Source of the DNA: Candidatus Brocadia carolinensis | GTDB lineage: Bacteria; Planctomycetota; Brocadiia; Brocadiales; Brocadiaceae | Length of the DNA: 64,000 nt | Direction: 5' to 3' | NCBI GenBank assembly: GCA_002009475.1 | Contig: AYTS01000085.1 | Location: 55,626-119,625 of the forward strand | In this document: positions 47,350 through 56,721 of the stretch, in pieces | How positions within the stretch are numbered: position 1 is the first letter of the stretch | How the letters are laid out: each line of letters begins with the position of its first letter | Program-made: the position numbers and the translations under genes | The notes under the pieces: model-generated | Database searches by the model: none | What the model was told of the DNA's origin: nothing | What the model saw: only the letters and a program-made list of their open reading frames with translations

Positions 47350-48820
47350 TTACAGGGACTCTACGATGCGACGCTCCATATAAGAAAAGAAAGGGTTATA
47401 CCGGAGGCGCATAAACTGATCGACCGGGACTTCCAAAACACCTTTTTCCCCGCGCGGTTCAACCATCCCCAAAACGAAAAATCCCTTCTTTTTCAAATCC
47501 TCCCGATCGCCATAGAGCGGGTCATCAGGGGAAAACGGGATCGCTACATGCGACAGGGAATAAATCCCTCTTGGCCACTCGATATCCAGGGATTCCTGGG
47601 TAATTGCATCCGATCCGGCAGCGCGTGTCTCGGCAACGACCCGCAAAGTGTCCGGTGTTTGGTTGGTAACGAGCGTCCAGGCATAAGGAAGACCGGTTTC
47701 TCCCTTAAGACTGCTTAAAAAAGCGTCATGGCGGTCTTTGATAAATGGCCCTAACGCGGCGAATCGATTCACATCGAAAAGAACAAGCTCATGTCCGTTT
47801 GGCTTGAGCTGATTATAAAGATGCGTCACCAGAGAAGGGGCGAGAACCGTGGAATCTACCACAGAAGAAAACGCTTGAATGGGCGGAAGCTGCTCCAGGG
47901 TTCCATTATTCTTAAGTTGCCCGATCTTTTTTTTGTGTCAAACGCATCAATTGGTACAGGTGATGACCAGCGATTTTTGGAAAAGAATTATACTTGAACG
48001 GGTCATACTCCGGTTCGATGGACTCCCACGCAATTTTTTGAAAGTATGGAATAAAGCTCAGCACCCGATGCCAGCCCGAAAACGCTACAAACCGGGTAAT
48101 ACCAATGGCCGGTGAGAAAAGAAAGAGTTTTTGTGGCTTTATCCTTGATTCATCATCGACACTGTTCAGGGTATAATACGTGGCAATCAACCCTCCGTTG
48201 GAATATCCACCAAGGAAAAAGGGTGCATCAGGGCCTATCACAGAACGGACATGCCGCGCGGCTAAATCTGTAGCCGCCACCCAGTCCTTCCACGTGGGGA
48301 TCTTCAGCATTGCCGGAATGGTTCCGTGTCCCGGCAACCGCAAAACCAGGACATAATACCCCTGCTGGTAAAAAATATGCGCCAGCGCTCTCATAGAATA
48401 GGGACTGTCCGATAGTCCATGCAACAGGAGAACTCCACCTTTGGGATGCTCAGGATGGAGTTCAACCGTTCTGTTCCAGTTCTTTTCCTGATGGTCGGGG
48501 TGGCAAACCGACTCTGTGTAATACCTGTTTAAGATGTACTGGTCTTCTTTCGTGATCCGCTGGTCAACAGACACCTTTAAATCCTCAAAGAGCCGGTCTT
48601 CCCGTTTGAGATAGTCCGCAAAGGTGAAGCCTGGCTTCATGTCACTCGCCCTGAATTCAGGGGACAGACGGGTTGTGTGCCAGATTTTCAAATCGGGCAT
48701 CCGCCGGGCGTCAAAACCGCGAATCAGGATAATGGTGGCAATAACTGCTACCAAACATACCGTAAGTGTTACGATCCAGGAAAGAATTCGTTTGCCAAGC
48801 TTCATAGCGTTCATGCTCAT
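47350..48820 (-). CDS. Alpha/beta hydrolase with N-terminal membrane anchor (one-base frameshift)
   Basis: The N-terminal half has a membrane segment (residues about 10-33), the oxyanion strand GGVLLLHGLSDSPYSM and the nucleophile elbow FFLGGYSNGGLIA. The C-terminal half lies in the next frame. A T8 run at 47927-47934 carries one extra base; with T7 the frame reads RLTQKKIGQLKNNGTLEQLP and yields 489 residues. PFFLGGYSNGG places Ser as nucleophile; the histidine is likely in the C-terminal part (SLSHVAIPFSPDDPLYG). Probably a carboxylesterase or lysophospholipase-like enzyme acting at the membrane; the substrate is unknown. Confidence 0.82.
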
Positions 48821-48876
48821 CCTCCAAAAAATCAGATTGCCGGGATTGCCTTGGCACCCCGGAGGTTAAGGGAATT

Positions 48877-50396
48877 TCATTGCGTCTTTACCGTTTCTTT
48901 TATCTTCTGCCGGGCGATAATCTGTTCGTAAGCCAGATAGTACTTAAATATATTGCTGACGTATTGCACTGTTTCACGGCCAATATCCCTGGCGGCAACT
49001 ACCTCCACATTTCTAAACCAAACATTCGGATTCAGTCCCATCGTGGCAGCCTTCCTGCGAAGACTGGAGATCTTTGCAGGACCCGCATTGTAGGACGCAA
49101 ACGCAAAGAGATGCTTGTTGATCTGGTCCATGGGTTCATCTTTGAAATAGCGGTTTAGTATAAACCTCAGGTATTTTACCCCGGCATGAATGTTGTTTTC
49201 TACCGTATTAATGCCTGGAATATTCACATTTGAATCAGCGGCAGTACTTGGTAGTAATTGCATGATTCCAACTGCACCAGAGGGACTTTTGGTATTCTGT
49301 TCCAGTCTGGATTCCTGATATGCCTGGGCAGTAATCATGAGATAATCAAAATCATACATCGTCGCATATTTCTGAAAAAGTTCGACAACGGCCTGAAATT
49401 TCTTTATTTCTTTATCAGCTACATTGTTCTTTATCCAGTCGGCGGTACGCAGGTATTTTTTCAATAAAATATTTCCAAACAAGGTCCCCTTTTTGTGCGT
49501 CTTCACAAACTTATTAACAACGGTTTTCAGTTCAGGACTATTCTTGCGGAATGCCCATCCGATTTTGCTGCTGGTGTTGATAGGAATATTCTTATGCAGA
49601 TGGATTTTGTTATATACTTTGGACCAGAATTCACCTACATGACTATCGATTACGGTTATAGGATAAATGCCTGAATTCACCATCTCCAGGATGTCTTCCG
49701 ATTCAAGGTATTCACTGACGAACTGAATTTTTATCTCTGCCTTTCCCGATTTTCGAAAGAGCTCGTTCAGACACTTCAGGCTTTCAAAATAACTGCTGGA
49801 CTGCCGGATATAAATTTCTTTGCCAGCAAGATCGTCCAGGGTGGTAATCGATGGGGATACAGGACCGGTTACGATGAGTTCGCTGACGTTATCATAAACA
49901 GGATCAGAAAAGTCCACAAACTTAAGTCTTCCCGGAGTGATCGTAAGATTTGCAACAGCCAGATCTCCTCTCCCTTCCATCAACCTGATATCAACTGATC
50001 CCGGCCAACGAGAACGAAAACCAGATGCACTTTTAAGTGCCCTTTGTTTAGCTTTTCATTAATTTGTTTCTCAAATTCTTTGAGGGCTTCATACGTTATG
50101 CCCTTCTCTTCTGCTTTATCGAGAAAGTACATCGTTTTGCTGTAAACAACCAGAGCACGGATCAACCTCCTTTTTACCATCCCGTTGAAATCGCCAGTCC
50201 AGGGTTGTAATATCTTCGCCTCAATTTCCGGAGGCATTCCTGTTTTTTGGGTATTTGGGGATTGTTTCGAAGACTCATCTTGCTGAGGCGTGGAAACAAC
50301 ATCCGCCAGCAATTGCTGTCTCTTCAGTCCACTGCTAAGGGCGGAAACAAACAGTAAAATTAGTGCAACCACCGTAGAAAATGCCTCTCTTCTCAT
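48877..50396 (-). CDS. MltF-like membrane-bound lytic transglycosylase (one-base frameshift)
   Basis: A solute-binding-like domain (EGRGDLAVANLTITPGRLKF, then VDFSDPVYDNVSELIVTGP) is fused to an SLT domain with AQAYQESRLEQNTKSPSGAV (catalytic Glu) and GIMQLLPSTAAD, the MltF architecture. The N-terminal part from 50396 has a hydrophobic signal/anchor. The frame breaks at 49982-49983, where one A (plus strand) appears missing; adding it gives LISGLMEGRGDLAV and a 506-residue protein. MltF cleaves peptidoglycan between MurNAc and GlcNAc with 1,6-anhydro product, at the outer membrane or periplasm. Confidence 0.85.
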
Positions 50397-50443
50397 ATTT
50401 CAACGCTCCTTATTCATGCTTATGAAAGGGTATTAAATACGAT

Positions 50444-51094
50444 TTACCCTGTTGCTACAGGGTAGCTAACCAACAATACAAGGGCAACACTCAGCACGAA
50501 TGCGCCTATGGCTAACATCGCAATTCGGTAACTGCTGTTTTCAAATTGCGTTGAGACACCGCCAAAGAACAGGACTGATGCAAAGAGTACCGTGAGCATG
50601 ATGTACTTATCAGAATTTTCATTTGCCTGTTTTGCTTCCTCAAATTTTTGAGCAGCTTCTTCACTCAATCGTTTTGCTTCCTGTTCTGGTTCAAGGCGAT
50701 ATTCCTCCATAACAAAAGGATGCGGCGGCGCCTGGTCGTTCTGGAATGGTTTTGTCGCAAGCCATGCAGCGATTGCTTGCTTTAATTCCGGTCTGAAACG
50801 GTCGAAAAAAAAATCTGCAAGAGAATCTTTGTGACGTTGTTTCCCTTTGAGGTACTCAACAAAAAGTATTGCATCCATTGTGCGCATTTGTCCTGCACGT
50901 ATGGTATCTTCCGAACTCTTGCGCCCCAGTGCATTCACCGTACTGAGCCGAAATGTTTGAATCCCACCCCATCGTGTAGCCTGGTACGCACACCATGCTG
51001 AAGCTATCGTTGCCAGTGCAAGGATAATGGTTGTTGCCAACTCAATGAAATGTTTTAAGCGTTCCTTTTCATCGTGCGTGTGTTCATTTGCCAT
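50444..51094 (-). CDS. DUF4337-like membrane protein
   Basis: A 216-residue protein starting MANEHTHDEKERL. One membrane segment lies near residues 20-38 and two close together at the C-terminus (about 160-210), with a charged coiled region (QEAKRLSEEAAQKFEEAKQA) between. This is the arrangement of the DUF4337 family, of unknown function. The start at 51094 is chosen over an in-frame start 30 codons upstream because family proteins begin close to the first membrane segment. It lies 47 bases before the transglycosylase gene in the same direction. Confidence 0.7.
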   Translation of the reverse strand: MANEHTHDEKERLKHFIELATTIILALATIASAWCAYQATRWGGIQTFRLSTVNALGRKSSEDTIRAGQMRTMDAILFVEYLKGKQRHKDSLADFFFDRFRPELKQAIAAWLATKPFQNDQAPPHPFVMEEYRLEPEQEAKRLSEEAAQKFEEAKQANENSDKYIMLTVLFASVLFFGGVSTQFENSSYRIAMLAIGAFVLSVALVLLVSYPVATG

Positions 51095-51309
51095 AATTAT
51101 CCCATCCTTACCTAACCCGAACAAGTCGGAAAAGAATATTTTTTTGTTTCTCACACAAAGACACCGAGACACAAAGAAATACATAAATAATTGAGTGACG
51201 AATATCGAACAAGGAATTTTGAATCATGTGGTTTTCTTGATAAAAAAGATGCCGGGTTTCCACATGCTACCGTTCGACGGTTAACCCCGCACCCCGAACT
51301 TGCCGAACG
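51095..51309. other. Spacer without a gene
   Basis: No gene, hairpin or repeat that I can support. Confidence 0.4.
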
Positions 51310-51473
51310 GTAACCGTTTCGTTTTCTGAAAAAGTATCGGCAAAAGCTCCTTTAGGAGCGATCTATTTATAGACAAACCATTATGCCATAATCAAGCTCC
51401 ATCGGAGCGGCATGTTGTTTCTGTGTTTCACATGACGCTCCTATGGAGCTAAGATTTTGTATATCGCATCTTC
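51310..51473. repeat. Family F repeat, left copy flanking the CRISPR region
   Basis: A 164-base unit from GTAACCGTTT to GCATCTTC containing the nested palindromes CTCCTTTAGGAG and AGCTCCATCGGAGC. A copy of the same length and high identity lies in the same orientation at 63806-63969. Confidence 0.8.
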
Positions 51474-51792
51474 TATAAACATCTCACCTACGGGGCTGTT
51501 TTTCAAAAGACTGTTCAGATGAGGTTTACGCAAAGTTTTGAGCATTGAGTTTTTTGTCATTCGGAAACTGTTTCGTATTTCGATATTCGTATTTCGAATT
51601 TGGTTGCGGCCAGAGTCCGCGCCAGGTGAGTACTTTCCTTATTCATAAGAAATATTTTTGCTGAAAACATCAAAATAGGTTTTATAAGACCCCTAATGTT
51701 TTCGTGGCGAAAAATGTTCATGGAAATATGGAAATGATGTATATTAAAAATGGTTTCTCTTTTTGCATGTCCTGATTTCTGGAGAGAACGAC
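51474..51792. other. Spacer without a gene
   Basis: Only short unsupported frames; the one longest frame on the minus strand runs into the family D repeat and is repeat-derived. Confidence 0.45.
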
Positions 51793-51912
51793 AAAAGAAA
51801 GTTGTCATTGTGAGGGCGATAGCCCGAAGCAATCTCTCAGTTATGGATTACTTCGCCCTGCTCGCAATTGCATTTACCTGCATACTTATTTAAGACGTTC
51901 ACGATAGATTCT
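51793..51912. repeat. Family D palindromic repeat
   Basis: GTTGTCATTGTGAGGGCGATAG...CTCGCAATTGCA unit ending TATTTAAGACGTTCACGATAG. Confidence 0.7.
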
Positions 51913-51943
51913 ATTCTCACGGCTGTCTGTGTTACATTTTCCC

Positions 51944-51972
51944 TTGACACTGCTTAAACGATAGGGTATGTT
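51944..51972 (+). promoter_or_regulatory. Sigma-70-type promoter of the Cmr operon riboswitch
   Basis: TTGACA, a 17-base spacer and TATGTT. It has the same spacing as the promoter before the first riboswitch and a similar distance to the aptamer (about 45 bases). Confidence 0.6.
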
Positions 51973-52017
51973 ACCTCCTACAAAAATCCATTCAACATAT
52001 GCTACTCACAATGAATA

Positions 52018-52142
52018 TCGTACGATAAGGGCAAACCCTGAGTGATCAGGGGACGCAAAGTAACAGGGTCTTGAGAATGACAAGGACGTAGTTTGCTAAA
52101 GACTTGCTTGCGGGTGAAAAGACAGCCTTACTGCCGAAGATG
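52018..52142 (+). promoter_or_regulatory. Cyclic-di-GMP-I (GEMM-I) riboswitch aptamer upstream of the Cmr operon
   Basis: The conserved order of class I c-di-GMP riboswitches is present: CGATAAGGGCAAACC, a CCTGA-GTGA-TCAGG hairpin with GNRA tetraloop, GGGACGCAAAGTAACAGGGTC, a variable arm closed by GTCTT/AAGAC, and ACAGCCTTACTGCCGAAG. GTAA/TTAC pairing replaces the usual pairs in both strands at once. The ligand-contact G in AGGGCAAACC is retained as in c-di-GMP-binding members. No gene lies between it and cmr1 about 170 bases downstream. Confidence 0.85.
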
Positions 52143-52179
52143 TTTTCAATAAACATTTTTTGCAGGAAGGCTTTTTTTG
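52123..52179 (+). terminator. Expression-platform terminator of the Cmr riboswitch
   Basis: AGCCTT (52123-52128) pairs with AAGGCT (52167-52172), followed by T7. The 5' arm is part of the aptamer (AGCCTTACTGCC), so aptamer and terminator are mutually exclusive. Binding of ligand would favour read-through into cmr1. Confidence 0.75.
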
Positions 52180-52314
52180 TTTTTAGGACAGTTGTGCCAA
52201 AGCGCCTTTGAGATAATTATGGCGAAGGAATTGTTTTCGTAATAAAATGGCAGACGGCAATCTGATAGAAAACACTGCCCCTCTCTTTATAAGAATCCTG
52301 TACAGGGATAGCAT

Positions 52315-53690
52315 ATGCCTATGGAAAAGTTTGTCGTAACATTAAAGACCGTCACGCCGTTATTTCTTGGCGGGGCAGAGCCAGTAAAGCCGGTTGAGCT
52401 CCGTGCGCCTTCAATCAAAGGGATGATGAGATTCTGGTATAGGGCGATGCATGGGGAATCGTCACTAGAAAAATTATATAAAAAAGAAGCGGCTCTTTTT
52501 GGCGGAAGCGGTGATGGAGAAGGAAGAAGCAGGGTTGTAATAAGAATGCCTTCGCCTTTGAATAAAGATGAGGTGAAAGACAGTTTGTGGGATGTGATTC
52601 CTCATAAAAACGAGGTTTCAAAGAAAGGAGTTTCGTATCTTGTTCCAACCGATAAATCTGCCGGCATTTTCTACCTCCTCTATTCAATGCTGCTTCCCAG
52701 GCGAGAACGACCATTTATAAAGGCAGATTCCTCAGGGTTTCAGATAATCCTTCAATCCCATGACACGAATGCCTTAAAGCAATCCCTTGCAAGCCTCTGG
52801 TGTGCCGTGTATATGGGGGGTTTTGGTGCAAGATCAAGACGTGGTGGCGGCAATGTTGTGGCAACCGACGTTCATGCTATTTCAAGGCGTAATGATTTTT
52901 CCTTGAACTTTGTTCCGGCAGGGGAAACAGCCAGGAAGTTGCCAACTGGCTTACCTCCAATTTTCATGAGGCAAAGGGTATAATTTCAGGCGGCAAGAAC
53001 GATTGGATATCAACCTATTCAAACCTGAGTCTTTCCCGATTCATAATCTGCCGGAATTGTAAAACAACATGGCTTGAGGCTCTCAATGAAGTTGGAACGA
53101 TATTCAAGGAGTTTCGAAATTTGCATAAACATGATATATGGGGTACAGCCTCTTTTGGATTGCCTGTTGTGCATGGGATAAGAACAGGAAACAGAATGAC
53201 GGTAAAAGGTAGTATTCAGAAAACCGACATGGAACGCAGGGGTTCGCCGCTGATTTTAAAAATCATCAGGGCAAAAAATAGTTATTACTGGTTCGTTTTA
53301 CTGCTTGCCGGCGAATTTTTGCCTGAAGGCGGTGTAATAAAAGCAAACAGTGCTACTCAAAAACCCGATTACCGATTGCTGGACGAGTTCTGGTCAAAGG
53401 TAAAAAACAAGGGGGAAGAATATATACTTTCAAAACCTCAGGCGCTTCACGATTTGACAGAGAAAATCAACAGAACGATGAACCCCGAAAAGATTATCCT
53501 CTACGGTTCAAGGGCAAGGGGTGATTTTCACCGGCATTCCGATACGGATATTGCCGTTGATACCAATGGAAGCATAGAGGATATAAAAGCAGCAGGCGCC
53601 GTAGATATCGTTAATTACCGGAAGATTGATAAAAGACTAAAGGATAAAATAGACAAAGAAGGTATCCTGTTATATGAGAGAAAGAGTTGA
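52315..53690 (+). CDS. cmr1: Cmr1-type RAMP fused to MntA-like nucleotidyltransferase (one-base frameshift)
   Basis: The Cmr1 part starts MEKFVVTLKTVTPLFLGG and has RAPSIKGMMRFWYRAMHGE and the G-rich loop GGFGARSRRGGGNVV. The frame breaks at 52934-52935; one added G gives ETAREVANWLTSNFHEAKGI and joins the downstream frame. After about 360 residues the same frame runs without a stop into a minimal nucleotidyltransferase: EKIILYGSRARGDFHRHSDT then DIAV, i.e. the GSx10DxD motif of MntA antitoxins, and a third Asp in AVDIVNY. Total about 458 residues. A purine-rich AAGGGGGAAG at 53409 precedes an ATA codon at the junction, perhaps a lost start. It overlaps hepT by 17 bases. Confidence 0.82.
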
Positions 53691-54066
53691 AAGATTTTTT
53701 GTTGATTTTGCAAAGGCGGTAAAGAATCTTGAGACGGCTATTGATACCGCTATCGATGAACTTGATATGGACGGCACCATTAAACGGTTTGAGTTGTGCT
53801 ATGAGCTTTCATGGAAGTTAATAAAGGAGTATCTCGCGGATAAGGGCGTAATCGTCAAAAATCCAAGAGATTGTTTTAAAGAGGCATTCGCAAATGATCT
53901 TATCCATACTGAAGATGTCTGGGTAAAGATGCTGGAAGACAGAAATTATCTGGTGCACACCTACACATTTGAGGAGTCAAGGAAGATATTTGGGCATATA
54001 AAGGATTTGTATCTGGCAGAATTTAAACATCTTTATAGAATAGTAGATCAATCAGGTATAAGATGA
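53674..54066 (+). CDS. hepT: HepT-like HEPN toxin/nucleotidyltransferase partner
   Basis: A 130-residue all-helical HEPN protein of the HI0074/HepT group: TIKRFELCYELSWKLIKEYL, then PRDCFKEAF and MLEDRNYLVHTYTFEES. RNYLVHTY is a complete Rx4HxY motif; in HepT the Arg/His form the RNase site and the Tyr is the residue AMPylated by MntA. It overlaps the preceding nucleotidyltransferase by 17 bases, as in known mntA-hepT pairs. It lies inside the Cmr operon, between two cmr1-type genes. Family call is strong; toxicity and neutralisation here are inferred. Confidence 0.88.
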   Translation: MRERVERFFVDFAKAVKNLETAIDTAIDELDMDGTIKRFELCYELSWKLIKEYLADKGVIVKNPRDCFKEAFANDLIHTEDVWVKMLEDRNYLVHTYTFEESRKIFGHIKDLYLAEFKHLYRIVDQSGIR

Positions 54067-54077
54067 GATAAACTAAT

Positions 54078-54938
54078 ATGGAAAAACTCACGGTAACCTT
54101 GAAGACCATTACACCGGTGTTTCTTGGCGGGGCAGATGGAAAAACTCCTGAACTCCGTGCGCCATCAATCAAAGGGGCGATGCGTTTTTGGTGGAGGGCG
54201 ATGAATGGGGATTTATCTATTGAAGAATTAAGAAATAAAGAAGGCGCGTTGTTTGGCAGTAGCGATGAGGGTGTCGGCAGGTCTAAATTTGCTTTAAAAA
54301 TCATTTGTAATTCTAACTTGAAAACAAATTCATATAAGCCTGTCCCCACAAAAACTTTTACAGCACAAGCATTTGTTCCTGAACAGGATTTCACTCTTTT
54401 ATTGACTGCAAACAGGAGATTTAAAGAATTTGAAATGATTTGTGATGTTCTTAAAGTCTCCTTGCTGCTTGGCGGACTTGGTAAAAGGAGCAGACGTGGT
54501 TTTGGAAGTTTGGAGATTGGCAAGCCTGCCCCTCCTCAATGCAATTCCATTGAGGATCTGTTTAAGATTTTGGATTTAACCAAACCAGACACCTTTGTAT
54601 TGAACGGAGATAAAATAGAAAAAATTAAACCTGCTCATGTAGAGGCAGAATATCCGTATATCAAAGAAATTGAGATTGGTAAAGCACCTGCTTCTTGGGA
54701 AGTCCTGATAAATAAAATTGGCGCGGCGGCCTCTGTTCATGATTGTTATCATACAGGATTTGCTGATCCATACCGTTTTGCCTCCCCTATCTATGTGTCT
54801 GTCATTAAAAAGAACAACGGTCAGTGCCTGCCAATAATCACTACATTGCATTGTGCATTTAAGGAGTCAGTTGATAACTTGAAGAATGCCAAAAAGAGAA
54901 TAGATAATACTCAAAAATTTAAGGACGCCATATTATGA
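54078..54938 (+). CDS. cmr1: Second Cmr1-type RAMP protein
   Basis: A 286-residue RAMP beginning MEKLTVTLKTITPVFLGGAD with APSIKGAMRFWWRAMNGD and the G-rich loop LGGLGKRSRRGFGSLEIG. The N-terminal 130 residues are closely similar to the first Cmr1 but the protein is shorter, and the C-terminal half (DCYHTGFADPYRFASPIYVS) is diverged. It may be a duplicate adapted as a separate subunit, or the native Cmr1 with the first copy being the specialised one. Its stop overlaps the Cas10 start (ATGA). Confidence 0.88.
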   Translation: MEKLTVTLKTITPVFLGGADGKTPELRAPSIKGAMRFWWRAMNGDLSIEELRNKEGALFGSSDEGVGRSKFALKIICNSNLKTNSYKPVPTKTFTAQAFVPEQDFTLLLTANRRFKEFEMICDVLKVSLLLGGLGKRSRRGFGSLEIGKPAPPQCNSIEDLFKILDLTKPDTFVLNGDKIEKIKPAHVEAEYPYIKEIEIGKAPASWEVLINKIGAAASVHDCYHTGFADPYRFASPIYVSVIKKNNGQCLPIITTLHCAFKESVDNLKNAKKRIDNTQKFKDAIL

Positions 54939-56721
54939 CAAAACACCTTTTCCTTTTTGCCATAGCGCCGGTTCAATCCTTTATTGAACAAGCACGAAAG
55001 ACCCAGGATTTGTATGCGGGAAGTTTCCTGCTTTCTCATCTTTGCAGAACGGCAGGACGTAAAATGAAGACTGATTACCGTGGTGACATTATTTTTCCCG
55101 ATATAGAAAACAAATCAATCCCCAACCGTTTTGTTGCCATTGTTGACGCCAAGGGAGATAAATTAAAGGAGATAGGAGATGATCTGCAACAGGCTGTGGA
55201 AGAAGAGTTCAAGAGGATTGCTAATTCTATTATTACAAAATTAGAGACAAGTAAAGCTAACGGCTTTGATGAACAAATTAGCAGTTATTTTACAATCAAC
55301 TGGCTTTTCTTACCATATAATGAAAAGGATTATAAGCGGTGTTACTCGGAGATAGAATCTTTCATGGGGGCTATGAAAACGGTCAGGGCATTTCAGCAAT
55401 TGCCGGATTCTGAAAAGGGAAGAAAATGCTCTATCTGTGGCGAGAGGAATGTAAAGTTTTATCGGATGACAGAGAAAGAAAAAAAAAGATGCGGATGTTA
55501 AGAATAGAAAACTATTTTCAAGCAATGTGCATGTTGTGGGAAACAAAAACTATGAGCCTATAACACTACGATATTTGCGGGCGGGTGAAGGGACATGCGC
55601 AGTTTGTTTTACTAAGAGGCTACTTGATAAAGCAAGTGTTAATGATTACGAAGCCAGTTTTCCATCAACAGCAAATATTGCCCTGTTTGAGGCATTTAAT
55701 CAGCTAAAAGAAAAACGCAGCGATTTAATCCGTCTTATTAATTCTGATGATTATGAGCCGCAGGACATTTTTGCCATCAAAAACGATAACACAATAGAAG
55801 ATGACACTAAAAAAGATGCTACACAAAAACTTTATGATGCTTTAAAGGAAAACAAAATAGATTATTCCTCATACTATGCTGTTATGCTTTTTGACGGTGA
55901 CAGCATGGGAGAATGGCTTTCAGGGGACAGAATAAAAGAAGGCAGGCTAAAAGAGTTCCACGAAGCATTGACAGGAAAACTTGGTGACTTTGCAAATAAA
56001 GTAAGGAATATTATTAAAGAACCGAAAGGAGTAACGGTTTACGCTGGCGGAGAAGACTTTCTCGGCTTTTTCAACCTTAACCATCTTCTTGAGGACATAA
56101 AAAACGCTTCGCAATGAATTTGATGCATTGGTAAACATGCCTTTGAAAAAAGAAGGCTTTTTTCAGAATGAGTCAAGCAATATGACATTTTCTGCCGGTG
56201 TGGTTATTGCCCATATCAAGACGCCTCTTTCAGAGGTGTTGCATTGGGCAAGAAAAATGGAGCATGAGGCAAAAGAGATGGATGACAATAAAGATGCCTT
56301 TGCCATTGCTGTGCTAAAACATTCAGGAGAGATAGAAAAGACCGTTTTCAAATGGCGATTGGATGACAGGTATATTACAGAGACGGTTTCACAAATAGTA
56401 TCTGAAATCAATAAAGACCGTCTGTCAAATACATTTATCAAAAGGCTAAATCAGGAGATGCTCAGGCTCATGGGTAAAGGCAGCCAATTTGCGGAAAACC
56501 AAATGATCGAAACCGAGATGAAAAGACTGTCAATACGTTCCTGCATAAAAGCCAAAGATGAAAGCAAAGAGGATTTTGAAAAACGGAAAGAAAGGATAGC
56601 AGAAGAACTGCGGCTATCAGAGATTCTCATGAAAAGTAAAAGCATGAACAATTTCCTCTCGTTTCTCAATATCGCCGATTTTATTGCGCGTCAGGTTAAA
56701 GGGGGGGCAAATGAGAATTAA
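54935..56721 (+). CDS. cas10: Cas10 (Cmr2) of type III-B CRISPR (two one-base frameshifts)
   Basis: Three adjoining frames together form Cas10/Cmr2. The N-terminus FLFAIAPVQSFIEQARKTQD is typical of Cmr2 lacking an HD nuclease domain. Zinc-binding pairs CSIC and CAVC follow. The palm reads YYAVMLFDGDSMGEWL and VTVYAGGEDFLGFF at 56046-56057: the cyclase motif is GGED, not GGDD. An A9 run at 55479-55487 and an A6 run at 56099-56104 each hold one base too many; removing them restores EKEKKDADVKNRKLF and LEDIKTLRNEFDALVN and yields 594 residues. Cas10 makes cyclic oligoadenylates on target RNA binding. Confidence 0.9.

Noticed and set aside
51310..51473. Possible CRISPR array near the Cmr operon
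   Set aside because: The repeats are single dispersed palindromic units; there is no regular repeat-spacer periodicity here or elsewhere in the window.
51557..51832. 91-residue frame on the minus strand upstream of the Cmr operon
   Set aside because: Its start lies in a family D repeat, there is no ribosome binding site and the composition is not protein-like.
56684..56710. Earlier start for cmr3
   Set aside because: The strong GGGGGG ribosome binding site and family N-terminus support the ATG at 56711.
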